DNA of 64,000 nucleotides. Origin: Polaribacter sp. Z022. GTDB taxonomy: Bacteria; Bacteroidota; Bacteroidia; Flavobacteriales; Flavobacteriaceae. The stretch is taken from contig NZ_JALCZO010000002.1 in assembly GCF_023555495.1 (NCBI RefSeq), forward strand, positions 62,001 through 126,000, read 5' to 3'. Of this stretch, positions 27,475-36,557 are shown one piece after another. The notes under the pieces were generated by a model that worked only from the letters and a program-made list of their open reading frames with translations, searched no databases and had not been told where the DNA came from. Every line of letters starts with the position of its first letter. Within the stretch, counting starts at the first letter, position 1. The position numbers and the translations under genes are program-made.

Positions 27475-28557
27475 ATGCGATTTCAAGAAAACAACAAAAT
27501 TAATACCAAAATTAGAATTATTTTAATTTTATGCTGTGCATTCTCTTTTTTGATGAATTCACCATCAATTTTTGCTCAAAAAAAATATGTAATTGTTCTT
27601 GATGCAGGCCATGGTGGAAAAGACCCTGGTAATTTAGGAAACGGTTACAGAGAGAAAAATATTGCTTTAAAAGTAGCTTTAGTTGTTGGAAAAAAACTAT
27701 CAAAAAATAAAGATATTAAAGTTCTATTTACAAGAAAAAAAGATGTTTTTATAGATTTGTGGAAAAGAGGAGACATTGCAAATAATGCCAAAGCAGATTT
27801 ATTTGTTTCAATTCATTGCGATTCTCATACTTCAAATGCTTATGGTGCAGGTACTTTTGTATTAGGTTTAAGAGGTAATAAAAAGAATTTAGAAATAGCT
27901 AAAAGAGAAAATGCTTCTATTTTTTACGAAGATAATTATGAAAATAAATATAAAGGATTCGATTCTAATTCTGCAGAATCTGTTATAGGTTTATCTTTAA
28001 TGCAAGAAGAAAACTTAGATAAAAGTTTAGCAATTGCAAGTTTAATTCAAACTAATTTTACCAAAAAACTTAAAAGATTAGACAGAAAAGTAAAACAAGA
28101 TAATTTTCAGGTTTTAAGAGAAACAATTATGCCAAGTGTTTTGGTAGAATTAGGTTTTTTAACCAATAAAAAAGAAGGAAGGTTTTTGAACTCTAAAAAA
28201 GGACAAGAACAAATGGGGCAAGCTATTACAGATGCAGTTTTAAAATATGTTAACAATTTAAAATTAAATACAGTAACCACAAATAAAGTTGTAAAAGAAC
28301 CTATAGAGTTTAAAGTTCAAATTGCTTCTGGAAAAAATAAAATTGCTACAAAATCATACAACTTTAAAGGTTTAAAAAATGTTGAAAGAGTTGCAGTTGG
28401 TAAGTTTTTTAAGTATTACTATGGTAATAATACAAATTTAGAAAACGTAAAAAAATCTTTAAAAACGGCTAAATCAAAAGGTTATACTTCAGCTTTTATA
28501 GTAGCTTTTAAAAACGGTAAAAAATTATCTATTAAGGAAGCTGTTAAAATGCAATAG
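27475..28557 (+). CDS. N-acetylmuramoyl-L-alanine amidase (AmiC type)
   Basis: Periplasmic Zn amidase cutting the bond between MurNAc and the stem peptide, used in cell separation. 360 aa from the ATG at 27475 (a TTG directly before it is also possible). A signal segment ends near SPSIFAQ. The amidase_3 domain (about 38-265) has the Zn His in VLDAGHGGKDPG, Glu in GYREKNIAL, the second His in FVSIHCDSH, and the catalytic Glu in SVLVELGFLTN. The last ~80 residues (EFKVQIASGKNKI...VGKFFKYYYG...AFIVAFKNGK) look like a SPOR peptidoglycan-binding domain, usual for septal amidases. It opens a long plus-strand gene run. Confidence 0.93.
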   Translation: MRFQENNKINTKIRIILILCCAFSFLMNSPSIFAQKKYVIVLDAGHGGKDPGNLGNGYREKNIALKVALVVGKKLSKNKDIKVLFTRKKDVFIDLWKRGDIANNAKADLFVSIHCDSHTSNAYGAGTFVLGLRGNKKNLEIAKRENASIFYEDNYENKYKGFDSNSAESVIGLSLMQEENLDKSLAIASLIQTNFTKKLKRLDRKVKQDNFQVLRETIMPSVLVELGFLTNKKEGRFLNSKKGQEQMGQAITDAVLKYVNNLKLNTVTTNKVVKEPIEFKVQIASGKNKIATKSYNFKGLKNVERVAVGKFFKYYYGNNTNLENVKKSLKTAKSKGYTSAFIVAFKNGKKLSIKEAVKMQ

Positions 28558-28611
28558 ATTTGGTAGTGTCAACCAAAAATTATTAGTAATATTGTTATTA
28601 AATTTTTATTC

Positions 28612-29562
28612 ATGTCTAAAGAAGTAAAAACAGGAATTGTTGCTATAGTTGTAATTGCCATATTTATATGGGGTTATAATTTTTTAAAAGGCCAAAATTT
28701 GTTTGACACAAATTCACGCCACTTTGATGTAGAGTATAGTAATATAGCAGGATTAAGTACTTCTAGCTTAGTTACAATTAATGGTTTAAAAGTAGGTAAG
28801 GTAACCAGTATAGAGTTTAACCAAGATATAGCAAAAAAAGGGCATTTAGTGGTTAGTTTTGTTGTTGATAATGATTTTACTTTTTCTAAAAAAAGTGTAG
28901 TTAAAATTTATTCTCCAAGCCCATTGGGTGGTTCAAATTTAGCAATTATACCAGATTATGATGGTGAAGATGCAGTTTCTGGTGATGTTTTAAAAGGTGA
29001 AATTGAATCGAGCTTATTTACTTCAATTGGAGAAAAATTAGATCCCTTACAATCAAAATTAGAACATGTAATTGTAAGTGCAGACTCTTTATTTAAAAAT
29101 ATTAATAACGTTTTAGATGTTAAAACTCAAAATAGTTTAAAAACATCTGTAAAAACTTTAGAGGTTACTTTAAACGAAGTCAAAAAAACAATGCTATCTA
29201 TTAATGGATTTATAGATTCTACATCTGTAGATTTAAAAGAAAGTTTAAAAAACACAAAGTTAATAACAGAGAATTTCTCTAAAGTTTCAGATACTATAGC
29301 AAACGCTAATATTGGTGAGATTATGAGAAAAGCAGAAATGACTCTTAGTTCTGCAAATTCACTTTTAGAAGGAATTCATTCTGGTAAAGGAACTTTAGGT
29401 TTATTAGCAACAGATGACAAATTGTACAACAACATTACTACAATGTCTAAAGAGCTAGAAAACTTACTTAGAGAAATGAAATTAAACCCAAAACGTTTTG
29501 TACATTTCTCTCTATTTGGTAAAAGAGCAAAATCTTATACACCAAAAAAAGAAACAGAATAA
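28612..29562 (+). CDS. MlaD family (MCE-domain) protein
   Basis: 316-aa protein anchored by one N-terminal helix (GIVAIVVIAIFIWGYNFL), with an MCE domain at about residues 38-115 (SRHFDVEYSNIAGLSTSSLVTINGLKVGKV). The C-terminal half is helical with coiled-coil character. MCE proteins such as MlaD form hexameric rings for phospholipid movement across the periplasm, normally with an MlaEF ABC transporter, which is not nearby here. It follows the amidase by 54 bases, an arrangement I recall as frequent in flavobacteria. Confidence 0.9.
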   Translation: MSKEVKTGIVAIVVIAIFIWGYNFLKGQNLFDTNSRHFDVEYSNIAGLSTSSLVTINGLKVGKVTSIEFNQDIAKKGHLVVSFVVDNDFTFSKKSVVKIYSPSPLGGSNLAIIPDYDGEDAVSGDVLKGEIESSLFTSIGEKLDPLQSKLEHVIVSADSLFKNINNVLDVKTQNSLKTSVKTLEVTLNEVKKTMLSINGFIDSTSVDLKESLKNTKLITENFSKVSDTIANANIGEIMRKAEMTLSSANSLLEGIHSGKGTLGLLATDDKLYNNITTMSKELENLLREMKLNPKRFVHFSLFGKRAKSYTPKKETE

Positions 29563-29594
29563 GAAGTACTTTAATCATTTAATTTTTAAATAAA

Positions 29595-30911
29595 ATGCAA
29601 TACTTACCAAATATATTATTTGCCATAGTTTTAGTATTAGGTATCGGTTTTTTTACGATGAATATTCGTAAAATTATTAGAAACATTAAATTAGGTAAAG
29701 ATGTAGACAGATCAGATAAAAAACAAGAAAGATTAAAGAATATGATAATGATTGCTCTTGGGCAATCTAAAATGGTAAAAAGACCATTATCTGGGTTTTT
29801 ACATATTGTAGTTTATATAGGTTTTATCATTATAAATATTGAAGTTTTAGAAATTATTATTGATGGTTTGTTTGGTACACATAGAGTTTTTCTAGGTGTT
29901 TTAGGCGAAGATTTTTACGGTTTTTTAATAGGAACATTCGAAATTTTAGCAGCATTAGTTTTTATAGCTGTAGTTATTTTTTGGTTAAGAAGAAACGTAT
30001 CTAATATTAAAAGATTCTTAAGCAAAGAAATGAAAGGGTGGCCTAAAAATGATGGTAACTACATTCTTTATTTCGAAATGGTTTTAATGACATTATTCTT
30101 GGTAATGAATGCTACAGATGTTAGTTTTCAGCAAGCAGGAATAGGAAACTCTATAAGTCAGTTTATAGTACCACTTTTTGATGGCTTTTCACCAGAATCA
30201 CTTCATACTATAGAAAGAAGCGCTTGGTGGATTCATATTTTAGGAATTTTAGTTTTCTTAAACTATTTATACTACTCTAAGCATTTACATATTTTATTAG
30301 CTTTTCCAAATACATATTATGCAAATCTTAATCCTAAAGGGCAATTCAATAATTTAGAATCAGTTACAAATGAAGTAAAATTAATGATGGATCCAGATGC
30401 AGACCCTTATGCAATGCCTGCAGAAGGAGAAGAAGAAGCTGTTCCAGAAAAATTTGGTGCTTCTGATGTTGCAGATTTAAATTGGGTTCAGTTAATGAAT
30501 TCTTATACATGTACAGAATGTGGTAGATGTACATCATCTTGTCCTGCAAACTTAACAGGTAAAGAATTGTCTCCAAGAAATATCATGATGAAAACTCGTG
30601 ATCGTTTAGAAGAAGTAGGAAGAAATATAGATGAAAACAAAGGGACTTTTGTAGATGATGGTAAGCAATTACTAAACGATTATATTTCTCCAGAAGAATT
30701 ATGGGCATGTACAAGTTGTAATGCATGTGTAGAAGAATGTCCTGTAAATATAGATCCATTATCTATTATTATGGATATGAGAAGATATTTAGTAATGGAA
30801 GAAAGTGCAGCACCTCAAGAATTAAATATGATGATGACTAACATCGAAAATAATGGTGCTCCTTGGCAATACAATCAACAAGATAGATTGAATTGGGCAA
30901 ATGAAGAATAA
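29595..30911 (+). CDS. Membrane-anchored (Fe-S)-binding oxidoreductase subunit, NarI/HdrC-like
   Basis: 438 aa. The N-terminal ~230 residues have about five transmembrane helices of the NarI-like heme-b type (GFLHIVVYIGFIIINIEVLE, SAWWIHILGILVFLNYLYYS), with histidines placed as possible heme ligands. The C-terminal part carries two [4Fe-4S] motifs, CTECGRCTSSCP and CTSCNACVEECP. The next gene encodes the matching CCG-domain subunit. Together they resemble a split version of heme-b/FeS/CCG quinone reductases such as the ETF:menaquinone oxidoreductases; no etfAB is in this window, so the electron donor is unknown. Confidence 0.88.
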   Translation: MQYLPNILFAIVLVLGIGFFTMNIRKIIRNIKLGKDVDRSDKKQERLKNMIMIALGQSKMVKRPLSGFLHIVVYIGFIIINIEVLEIIIDGLFGTHRVFLGVLGEDFYGFLIGTFEILAALVFIAVVIFWLRRNVSNIKRFLSKEMKGWPKNDGNYILYFEMVLMTLFLVMNATDVSFQQAGIGNSISQFIVPLFDGFSPESLHTIERSAWWIHILGILVFLNYLYYSKHLHILLAFPNTYYANLNPKGQFNNLESVTNEVKLMMDPDADPYAMPAEGEEEAVPEKFGASDVADLNWVQLMNSYTCTECGRCTSSCPANLTGKELSPRNIMMKTRDRLEEVGRNIDENKGTFVDDGKQLLNDYISPEELWACTSCNACVEECPVNIDPLSIIMDMRRYLVMEESAAPQELNMMMTNIENNGAPWQYNQQDRLNWANEE

Positions 30912-30980
30912 TCAATTTTTTAATTAACAATTATTAATTACGAATTCAATTCATAATTCATAATTTAAAATTTATAATTT
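30912..30980 (+). repeat. A+T-only spacer with CATAATT heptamer repeats
   Basis: The gap between the two Fe-S subunit genes is almost purely A and T, with AATTCA/CATAATT units in tandem (two perfect copies at 30952-30965). The same heptamer occurs three times before recR (44977-44997). Confidence 0.5.
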
Positions 30981-31760
30981 ATGAACGTACCAACAATGGC
31001 AGATTTGATGGCTCAAGGTAAACAACCAGAGGTGTTGTTTTGGGTTGGAGCAGCTGGAAGTTATGATGATAGAGCAAAAAAAATATCGAGAGCTTTTGTA
31101 AAAATATTACATCAAGCAAATGTAGATTTCGCAGTTTTAGGAACTGAAGAATCTTCTACTGGTGATGCTGCAAAAAGAGCAGGAAATGAGTTTTTATTTC
31201 AAATGCAAGCTATGATGAATATTGAGGTTCTTAATGGTTACGAAATAAAAAAAATTGTTACTTGTGATCCACATTCATTTAATACTTTAAAAAATGAATA
31301 TCCTTCTTTAGGAGGTAAATATGAAGTTTTACACCACACACAATTTATACAAAACTTAATTACAGAAGGACGTTTAAAAATTGATAACGCTATTTTAAAA
31401 GGAAAAAGAGTTACTTTTCATGATCCTTGTTATTTAGGTAGAGCAAATGATGTTTATGAATCTCCAAGAGAATTAATAAAAAGATTGGGTGTTAATTTAA
31501 CAGAAATGAAACGCAATAAATCTACAGCTTTATGTTGTGGAGCTGGAGGTGCACAAATGTTTAAAGATGCAGAAAAAGGTGATAAAGAAATTAATGTTTT
31601 AAGAACAGAAGATGCTTTAGAAACTAAACCAAATATTATAGCAACTGGTTGTCCTTATTGTAATACAATGATGACAGATGGTATAAAGTTTAAAGAAAAA
31701 GAAGCAGAAGTTTTGGTAAAAGATATTGCAGAGTTAATTGCGGAAGCTAATAAATTATAA
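30981..31760 (+). CDS. CCG-domain (Fe-S)-binding oxidoreductase subunit
   Basis: 259 aa with two cysteine-rich (CCG, DUF224) halves like HdrB and LutA. The C-terminal half keeps the motif: HDPCYLGR, ALCCGAGGAQMF and GCPYCNTM. In the N-terminal half the equivalent positions read VGAAGSYDDR, GTEESSTGD and VTCDPHSFN, so most of the cysteines are replaced by Ala or Ser. The C-terminal half may therefore hold the only catalytic Fe-S site. It pairs with the upstream heme/FeS membrane subunit, separated by an A+T repeat spacer of 69 bases. Confidence 0.88.
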   Translation: MNVPTMADLMAQGKQPEVLFWVGAAGSYDDRAKKISRAFVKILHQANVDFAVLGTEESSTGDAAKRAGNEFLFQMQAMMNIEVLNGYEIKKIVTCDPHSFNTLKNEYPSLGGKYEVLHHTQFIQNLITEGRLKIDNAILKGKRVTFHDPCYLGRANDVYESPRELIKRLGVNLTEMKRNKSTALCCGAGGAQMFKDAEKGDKEINVLRTEDALETKPNIIATGCPYCNTMMTDGIKFKEKEAEVLVKDIAELIAEANKL

Positions 31761-31768
31761 AAAGAAAA

Positions 31769-32377
31769 ATGAAAAAGAATTTTTTAATATTAATATTTTT
31801 TTTGGGATCTTTTAATGTTTTTACTCAAGGTAAAACAACAATAGATAAAATAGGAAAAGAAACTTGTAAATATTTTCAAAAAAATAAAAAAGAACTAGAG
31901 AGTTTATCTAAAAATGAAAGAATTGCTAAACTAGGAATTAAAATGCTATCATTATACGATAAATATAAAGTGGATTTAAAAGCTGAAGGTATAGAAGTAG
32001 ATATAAGTGATGATACATCAACAGAAGCATTTGGCCAAAAGGTTGGTATATCTATGGCAAATCATTGTTTGGATCTTTTGTTACTATTATCTGAAGATTT
32101 TCCAGATAATGAAGAAGAAGTTAATTTTAATGTTGTAGGAGAATTAAAATCAATTTCTGGAGATGAGTTAAGTTATGTTTCATTAAAAGATGAAAATGGA
32201 AAAACTCAAAAATTTGTTTGGTTAAATAATTTTGAAGGTTCAGATAAATTAATTAACTCTAAAAAAAATAAAAATTTAAAAGTTAAATTATCATACATAA
32301 ACGTAGAATTATATTCCCCTAAACTTAAAGAATATATTGTAAGAAAACAGATTTCAAAAATTGAGTATTTAGATTGA
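31769..32377 (+). CDS. Secreted protein of unknown function
   Basis: 202 aa with a Sec signal peptide (MKKNFLILIFFLGSFNVFTQG). The mature part begins with a helical region (DKIGKETCKYFQKNKKELESL) with two cysteines (C31 and C95 or close to these) and ends in a beta-rich segment (FNVVGELKSISGDELSYVSLKDENGK) that resembles an OB-like or SH3-like strand pattern. I do not recognise the family. It lies 8 bases after the CCG subunit and just before menA, so it is in the same transcript. Confidence 0.75.
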   Translation: MKKNFLILIFFLGSFNVFTQGKTTIDKIGKETCKYFQKNKKELESLSKNERIAKLGIKMLSLYDKYKVDLKAEGIEVDISDDTSTEAFGQKVGISMANHCLDLLLLLSEDFPDNEEEVNFNVVGELKSISGDELSYVSLKDENGKTQKFVWLNNFEGSDKLINSKKNKNLKVKLSYINVELYSPKLKEYIVRKQISKIEYLD

Positions 32378-32379
32378 TA

Positions 32380-33297
32380 ATGCTTAAAAATTATATTAAA
32401 GCTGCTCGTTTAAGAACGTTACCTTTATCTGTTTCTGGTATTATTATTGGTTGTAAATTAGGTTTTGATGATGTAATGTATGCAGATAGTACAATTACTT
32501 TATGGAGAACTCCTATTTTCTGGCTAGCCATTCTAACCACAATTGGTTTTCAAGTTTTATCAAATTTTGCAAACGATTATGGTGATGGAGTTAAAGGTTC
32601 TGATAAAAATAGAACAGGAGAAGAAAGAATGGTTTCTTCTGGAGCAATTACTCCTAAGCAAATGAAATCTGCAATGATAATAACAACAATTATAACTTTA
32701 ATAATTGCTTTATTATTAATTTACGTTTCTTTTGGTAAAGAAAACTTTGGGTATTCAATCTTGTTTTTTGGATTAGGAATTGCATCAATTACAGCAGCAA
32801 TAAAATATACAGTTGGTAATTCTGCTTATGGTTATAGTGGTTTTGGCGATGTTTTTGTGTTCTTGTTTTTTGGGCTACTTAGTGTTGTAGGAAGTTATTT
32901 TTTATATACAAAACATATTAATTTAAAAGTTTTTCTTCCAGCAATATCTGTAGGATTGTTAAGTACTGCAGTTTTAAATTTGAATAATTTAAGAGATAGA
33001 GAAGAAGATAAAAAGAATAATAAAAACACATTAGTAGTTAAACTAGGAAATAAAAAAGCAAAAAAATATCATTATCTTTTAATTTTTGGAGCTTTAGTTT
33101 CTGCATTAATTTATTCGTTTTTAGATTTTAGAACAATTTATCAACTTATTTTTCTAGTAGCCTTTTTACCTTTATTTAAAAATGTAAAAACGGTTGCTCA
33201 AAATAAAATTCCTGCAGAATTAGATAGCGAATTAAAAAAAGTAGCCTTAAGTACTTTTTTGTTTGCAATACTTTTTGGTATAGGTCAACTTTTGTAA
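32380..33297 (+). CDS. menA: 1,4-dihydroxy-2-naphthoate polyprenyltransferase
   Basis: Integral membrane UbiA-family enzyme that attaches the polyprenyl tail to DHNA, giving demethylmenaquinone. About 305 aa with eight or nine helices. The N-terminus AARLRTLPLSVSGIIIG is typical of MenA. The two Asp-rich substrate motifs are NDYGDGVKGSDKNRTG and NNLRDREEDKKNNKNTL. I chose the ATG at 32380; a TTG at 32374 also lies in frame and overlaps the preceding stop. menC and menE follow in the same run. Confidence 0.95.
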   Translation: MLKNYIKAARLRTLPLSVSGIIIGCKLGFDDVMYADSTITLWRTPIFWLAILTTIGFQVLSNFANDYGDGVKGSDKNRTGEERMVSSGAITPKQMKSAMIITTIITLIIALLLIYVSFGKENFGYSILFFGLGIASITAAIKYTVGNSAYGYSGFGDVFVFLFFGLLSVVGSYFLYTKHINLKVFLPAISVGLLSTAVLNLNNLRDREEDKKNNKNTLVVKLGNKKAKKYHYLLIFGALVSALIYSFLDFRTIYQLIFLVAFLPLFKNVKTVAQNKIPAELDSELKKVALSTFLFAILFGIGQLL

Positions 33298-33315
33298 AAT
33301 CAAAATATATAAAAA

Positions 33316-33993
33316 ATGAAAATACAATATTTAGGTCACTCTTGTTTTTTAATTGATATTAATGGAACATCAATATTAGTAGATCCATTTATTTCAGGAA
33401 ATTCTTTAGCATCTCATATAGATATCTCTACTTTAAAAGTAGACTTTATTTTAGTGACACATGCACATCAAGATCATGTTTTAGATGTTGAGTTAATAGC
33501 AGAAAGAACAAAAGCAGTTGTAGTATCTAATTACGAAATAGCGATGTATTATGGTGCAAAAGATTTAAATGTATTTGCATTAAATCATGGAGGAACATTT
33601 GTTTCAGAAAATTTTTCAGCAAAATATGTAAATGCAATTCATACTTCTTCTTTTGCAGACGGAACTTATGGAGGAGAACCAGGAGGTTTTGTAATTTCAT
33701 CAAAAGAGAAAAACGTTTATATTGCTGGTGATACAGCAGTTACAATGGATATGAAATTAATTCCAATGTCAGTAAAATTAGATGTTGTTATTTTGCCAAT
33801 AGGAGATACGTTTACAATGGGAGTTGATGATGCTATTATTGCTAGTAATTTAGTAGAGTGTAATAAAGTAATTGGGTGTCATTATAATACATTTCCACCA
33901 ATAGAAATTGATGTTAATGAGGCCAAAACTAAATTTAATTCTAAAAATAAAGAATTAGTATTGTTAGAAATTGGAGAAAATTTAAGTATTTAA
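33316..33993 (+). CDS. UPF0173 metal-dependent hydrolase (MBL fold)
   Basis: 225-aa metallo-beta-lactamase-fold protein. Metal ligands appear as THAHQDHVLD (HxHxDH), H112 region in AIHTSS, the bridging Asp in YIAGDTAV, and a final His in IGCHYNTFPP. The sequence IQYLGHSCFLIDINGTSILVDPFISGN fits the UPF0173 (YtkL-like) group. Substrate unknown. It lies between menA and menC, 18 bases after menA, which hints at a link to quinone metabolism but does not prove it. Confidence 0.9.
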   Translation: MKIQYLGHSCFLIDINGTSILVDPFISGNSLASHIDISTLKVDFILVTHAHQDHVLDVELIAERTKAVVVSNYEIAMYYGAKDLNVFALNHGGTFVSENFSAKYVNAIHTSSFADGTYGGEPGGFVISSKEKNVYIAGDTAVTMDMKLIPMSVKLDVVILPIGDTFTMGVDDAIIASNLVECNKVIGCHYNTFPPIEIDVNEAKTKFNSKNKELVLLEIGENLSI

Positions 33994-33995
33994 AA

Positions 33996-34511
33996 ATGAA
34001 AACAATAAAAATAATAATAGGAATCATTTCTGCATTTGCACTTGCTTTCTTTTTAACAGGTTTAATTGTAAAAAAAACAGATTATACTGCAGAAGTTGTT
34101 GTAAATAAATCAATTGAAGAAGTTTTTAGCACATTTAATAATTCTAAGAATATAAAAAACTGGATTCCTGAAATTAAATCTATTGATGTTGTTTCTGAAA
34201 ACCCAGGAAAAACAGGTAGTATTTATAAAATAGTTGTAGAAACTCAAGAAGAAGAAATTACAATGACAGAAAAAGTTTTGGCATATGTACCAAATGAAAA
34301 AGTTACTTTGTTTTTTGATGCAGAAAATATGTTAAAAAGAGATGATTATGTTTTTACATCAAAAGAAGGTGTAACAACAATTACTCTAAATTCTAGCTGC
34401 CAAAGCGATTCTTATATAATGGCTTGTATGTTTCCGTATTTTAAAGGAACATTTAGAGAGCAAGATCAATCGTATTTAAATAATTTTAAAGCATACATAG
34501 AAAAACAATAA
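33996..34511 (+). CDS. SRPBCC (polyketide cyclase/START-like) membrane-anchored protein
   Basis: 171 aa: an N-terminal hydrophobic helix (IIIGIISAFALAFFLTGLIV) followed by a START/SRPBCC ligand-binding fold (VNKSIEEVFSTFNNSKNIKNWIPEIKSIDVV...). Proteins of this type hold small hydrophobic molecules. It starts 2 bases after the UPF0173 gene and ends 9 bases before menC, so it is part of the menaquinone gene run; a lipid or quinone ligand would fit but is speculative. Confidence 0.82.
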   Translation: MKTIKIIIGIISAFALAFFLTGLIVKKTDYTAEVVVNKSIEEVFSTFNNSKNIKNWIPEIKSIDVVSENPGKTGSIYKIVVETQEEEITMTEKVLAYVPNEKVTLFFDAENMLKRDDYVFTSKEGVTTITLNSSCQSDSYIMACMFPYFKGTFREQDQSYLNNFKAYIEKQ

Positions 34512-34520
34512 ACCTTTCTT

Positions 34521-35570
34521 TTGATTAAAGCTAGTTATAAAAAATACATCCTTAATTTTAAAAACCCAAGTGGAACTTCACGTGGAATTTTAAGAACCAA
34601 AGAAACTTGGTTTATTCTATTGGAAGAAAATGGTAAAATAGGTGTTGGTGAAACTGGTTTATTTAGAGGTTTAAGTATTGATGATGTTACTACATATGAA
34701 GAAAAATTGATATGGGTTTGTAATAATATAAACTTAGGTTTAGATAAATTATTATTGCAACTAGTTCAGTACCCATCTATACAATTTGGTTTAGAGCAAG
34801 CTTTTTTATCTTTAAAGAGTAAAAATAAATTTCATTTATTTCCTTCAGAATTTACTAAAGGAAACAAAGCGATTCCTATAAACGGTTTAATTTGGATGGG
34901 GGAGAAGGAGTTTATGAAAAATCAAATTAAAGAAAAATTAAACTCTGGTTTTTCTTGTATTAAGATGAAGATTGGTGCTATAGATTTTGATACTGAAATA
35001 GAACTTTTAAAATCAATTAGAAAAGAGTTTTCTTCTAAAGAAATAGAACTTAGAGTAGATGCAAATGGAGCTTTTAGTCCTAACAATGCTTTAAAAAAGT
35101 TAGAAAGGTTATCTAAATTAGATATTCATTCTATAGAGCAACCTATAAAGCAAGGTCAAATAGAGGAAATGGCTAAATTATGTGCAAAAACTCCTTTGCC
35201 AATAGCTTTAGATGAGGAGTTAATTGGTGTGTTTTCTTCTGAAGAGAAAAAGAAATTGTTAACTACAATTCAGCCTCAATATATAATTTTAAAACCAAGT
35301 TTAATAGGTGGTTTTGCAGGTAGTTTAGAATGGATTAAGTTTGCAGAAGAAATTAATGCTGATTGGTGGATAACTTCTGCCTTAGAAAGTAATGTTGGCT
35401 TAAATGCTATAGCTCAATTTACGCATACTTTGCAAAGTAATTTGCCACAAGGATTAGGTACAGGAGGTTTATTTACAAATAATTTTAAAAGTCCGCTAAC
35501 CGTAAAAAACGGAACATTACAATACAACCCAGAGAAAAACTGGAATTTTAATTTAAACACATTACCTTAA
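34521..35570 (+). CDS. menC: o-Succinylbenzoate synthase
   Basis: Enolase-superfamily dehydratase that forms o-succinylbenzoate in menaquinone synthesis. 349 aa from a TTG start at 34521. The catalytic set is complete: KMK (CIKMKIGAID), the metal ligands Asp in LRVDANGAF, Glu in SIEQPI and Asp in ALDEELIG, and the final Lys in ILKPSLIGG. An AE-epimerase is the alternative within the superfamily, but the presence of menA and menE in the same run supports MenC. Confidence 0.92.
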   Translation: MIKASYKKYILNFKNPSGTSRGILRTKETWFILLEENGKIGVGETGLFRGLSIDDVTTYEEKLIWVCNNINLGLDKLLLQLVQYPSIQFGLEQAFLSLKSKNKFHLFPSEFTKGNKAIPINGLIWMGEKEFMKNQIKEKLNSGFSCIKMKIGAIDFDTEIELLKSIRKEFSSKEIELRVDANGAFSPNNALKKLERLSKLDIHSIEQPIKQGQIEEMAKLCAKTPLPIALDEELIGVFSSEEKKKLLTTIQPQYIILKPSLIGGFAGSLEWIKFAEEINADWWITSALESNVGLNAIAQFTHTLQSNLPQGLGTGGLFTNNFKSPLTVKNGTLQYNPEKNWNFNLNTLP

Positions 35571-35596
35571 TAAAAATAAAGGTTTTAATAAAAAAT

Positions 35597-36556
35597 ATGA
35601 ATTTTATACAGCAAGCATATAAAGGAAATAATGAGTGGTTTCATTGGGTATTAACTATTTTCATAGTTTTTATTGGTTGGCAAATTATTGGAGGATTGCC
35701 TTTAATGGCTCTGGCTTTTTCTTATTCTGCTGGTTTAGCAGAATTTACAAAAGCTGCAGAAGATAACTTTATGACTTTAGGAATTGATAAAAATCTATTT
35801 CTATTTTTTATGATTTTGATGTTCATTTTTGGATTGATAAGTTTAATAATTGGAGTAAAATATTTGCATAAAAGAACAGTTAAATCATTGGTTACAAGTA
35901 GAGAATCTATTGATTGGAATCGTTTTTTATTTGGATTTATTTCTTGGGGAATTATAGCTTCTGTTGTAATTGTTATTGGGATTTATTTAATGCCAGAAAA
36001 TTACGTTTGGAACTTTAAAGCAAAACCCTTTTTTACATTATTAGCAGTATCATTTTTATTTTTACCTTTTCAAACTTCGTTTGAAGAATTGCTTTTTAGA
36101 GGTTATTTTATGCAAGGTTTAGGTATTTTAGCTAAAAACAGTTGGGTACCTTTAATTTTTACCTCAGTATGTTTTGGTTTATTGCATGGAGCAAATCCAG
36201 AGGTTGAAAAATTGGGATCCATTTCTATGGTTTTTTATATAGGTACAGGTTTGTTTTACGGTATAACAACACTTATGGACGAAGGTACAGAATTGGCACT
36301 TGGTTTGCATGCAATTAATAACATTGTAGCAGCCTTTTTTGTAACTACAAATTGGACCGTTTTTCAAACAGATGCATTGTATGTAGATACTTCAGAACCA
36401 TCTGTAGGTTGGGAAATGTTTTTTCCTGTTTTAGTATTGTATCCTTTAATGTTATTTGTGTTTTCAAAAAAATATGGATGGAAAAATTGGATAGAGAAAT
36501 TAACAGGAAAAATTGAAGAGCCTGTTAATTTAAAAGAAAATTATAGGATTTTATAA
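35597..36556 (+). CDS. CPBP-family intramembrane metalloprotease
   Basis: 319-aa membrane protein with about eight helices. The CPBP (Abi, Rce1-like) motifs are FEELLFRGYFMQG (EExxxR), FGLLHGANPE (FxxxH) and LGLHAINN. Homologues cleave prenylated or membrane-bound substrates or act in bacteriocin self-protection; here it sits between menC and menE with a 1-base gap to the latter, so it is likely a housekeeping member of this operon in flavobacteria. Target unknown. Confidence 0.9.
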   Translation: MNFIQQAYKGNNEWFHWVLTIFIVFIGWQIIGGLPLMALAFSYSAGLAEFTKAAEDNFMTLGIDKNLFLFFMILMFIFGLISLIIGVKYLHKRTVKSLVTSRESIDWNRFLFGFISWGIIASVVIVIGIYLMPENYVWNFKAKPFFTLLAVSFLFLPFQTSFEELLFRGYFMQGLGILAKNSWVPLIFTSVCFGLLHGANPEVEKLGSISMVFYIGTGLFYGITTLMDEGTELALGLHAINNIVAAFFVTTNWTVFQTDALYVDTSEPSVGWEMFFPVLVLYPLMLFVFSKKYGWKNWIEKLTGKIEEPVNLKENYRIL

Positions 36557-36557
36557 A

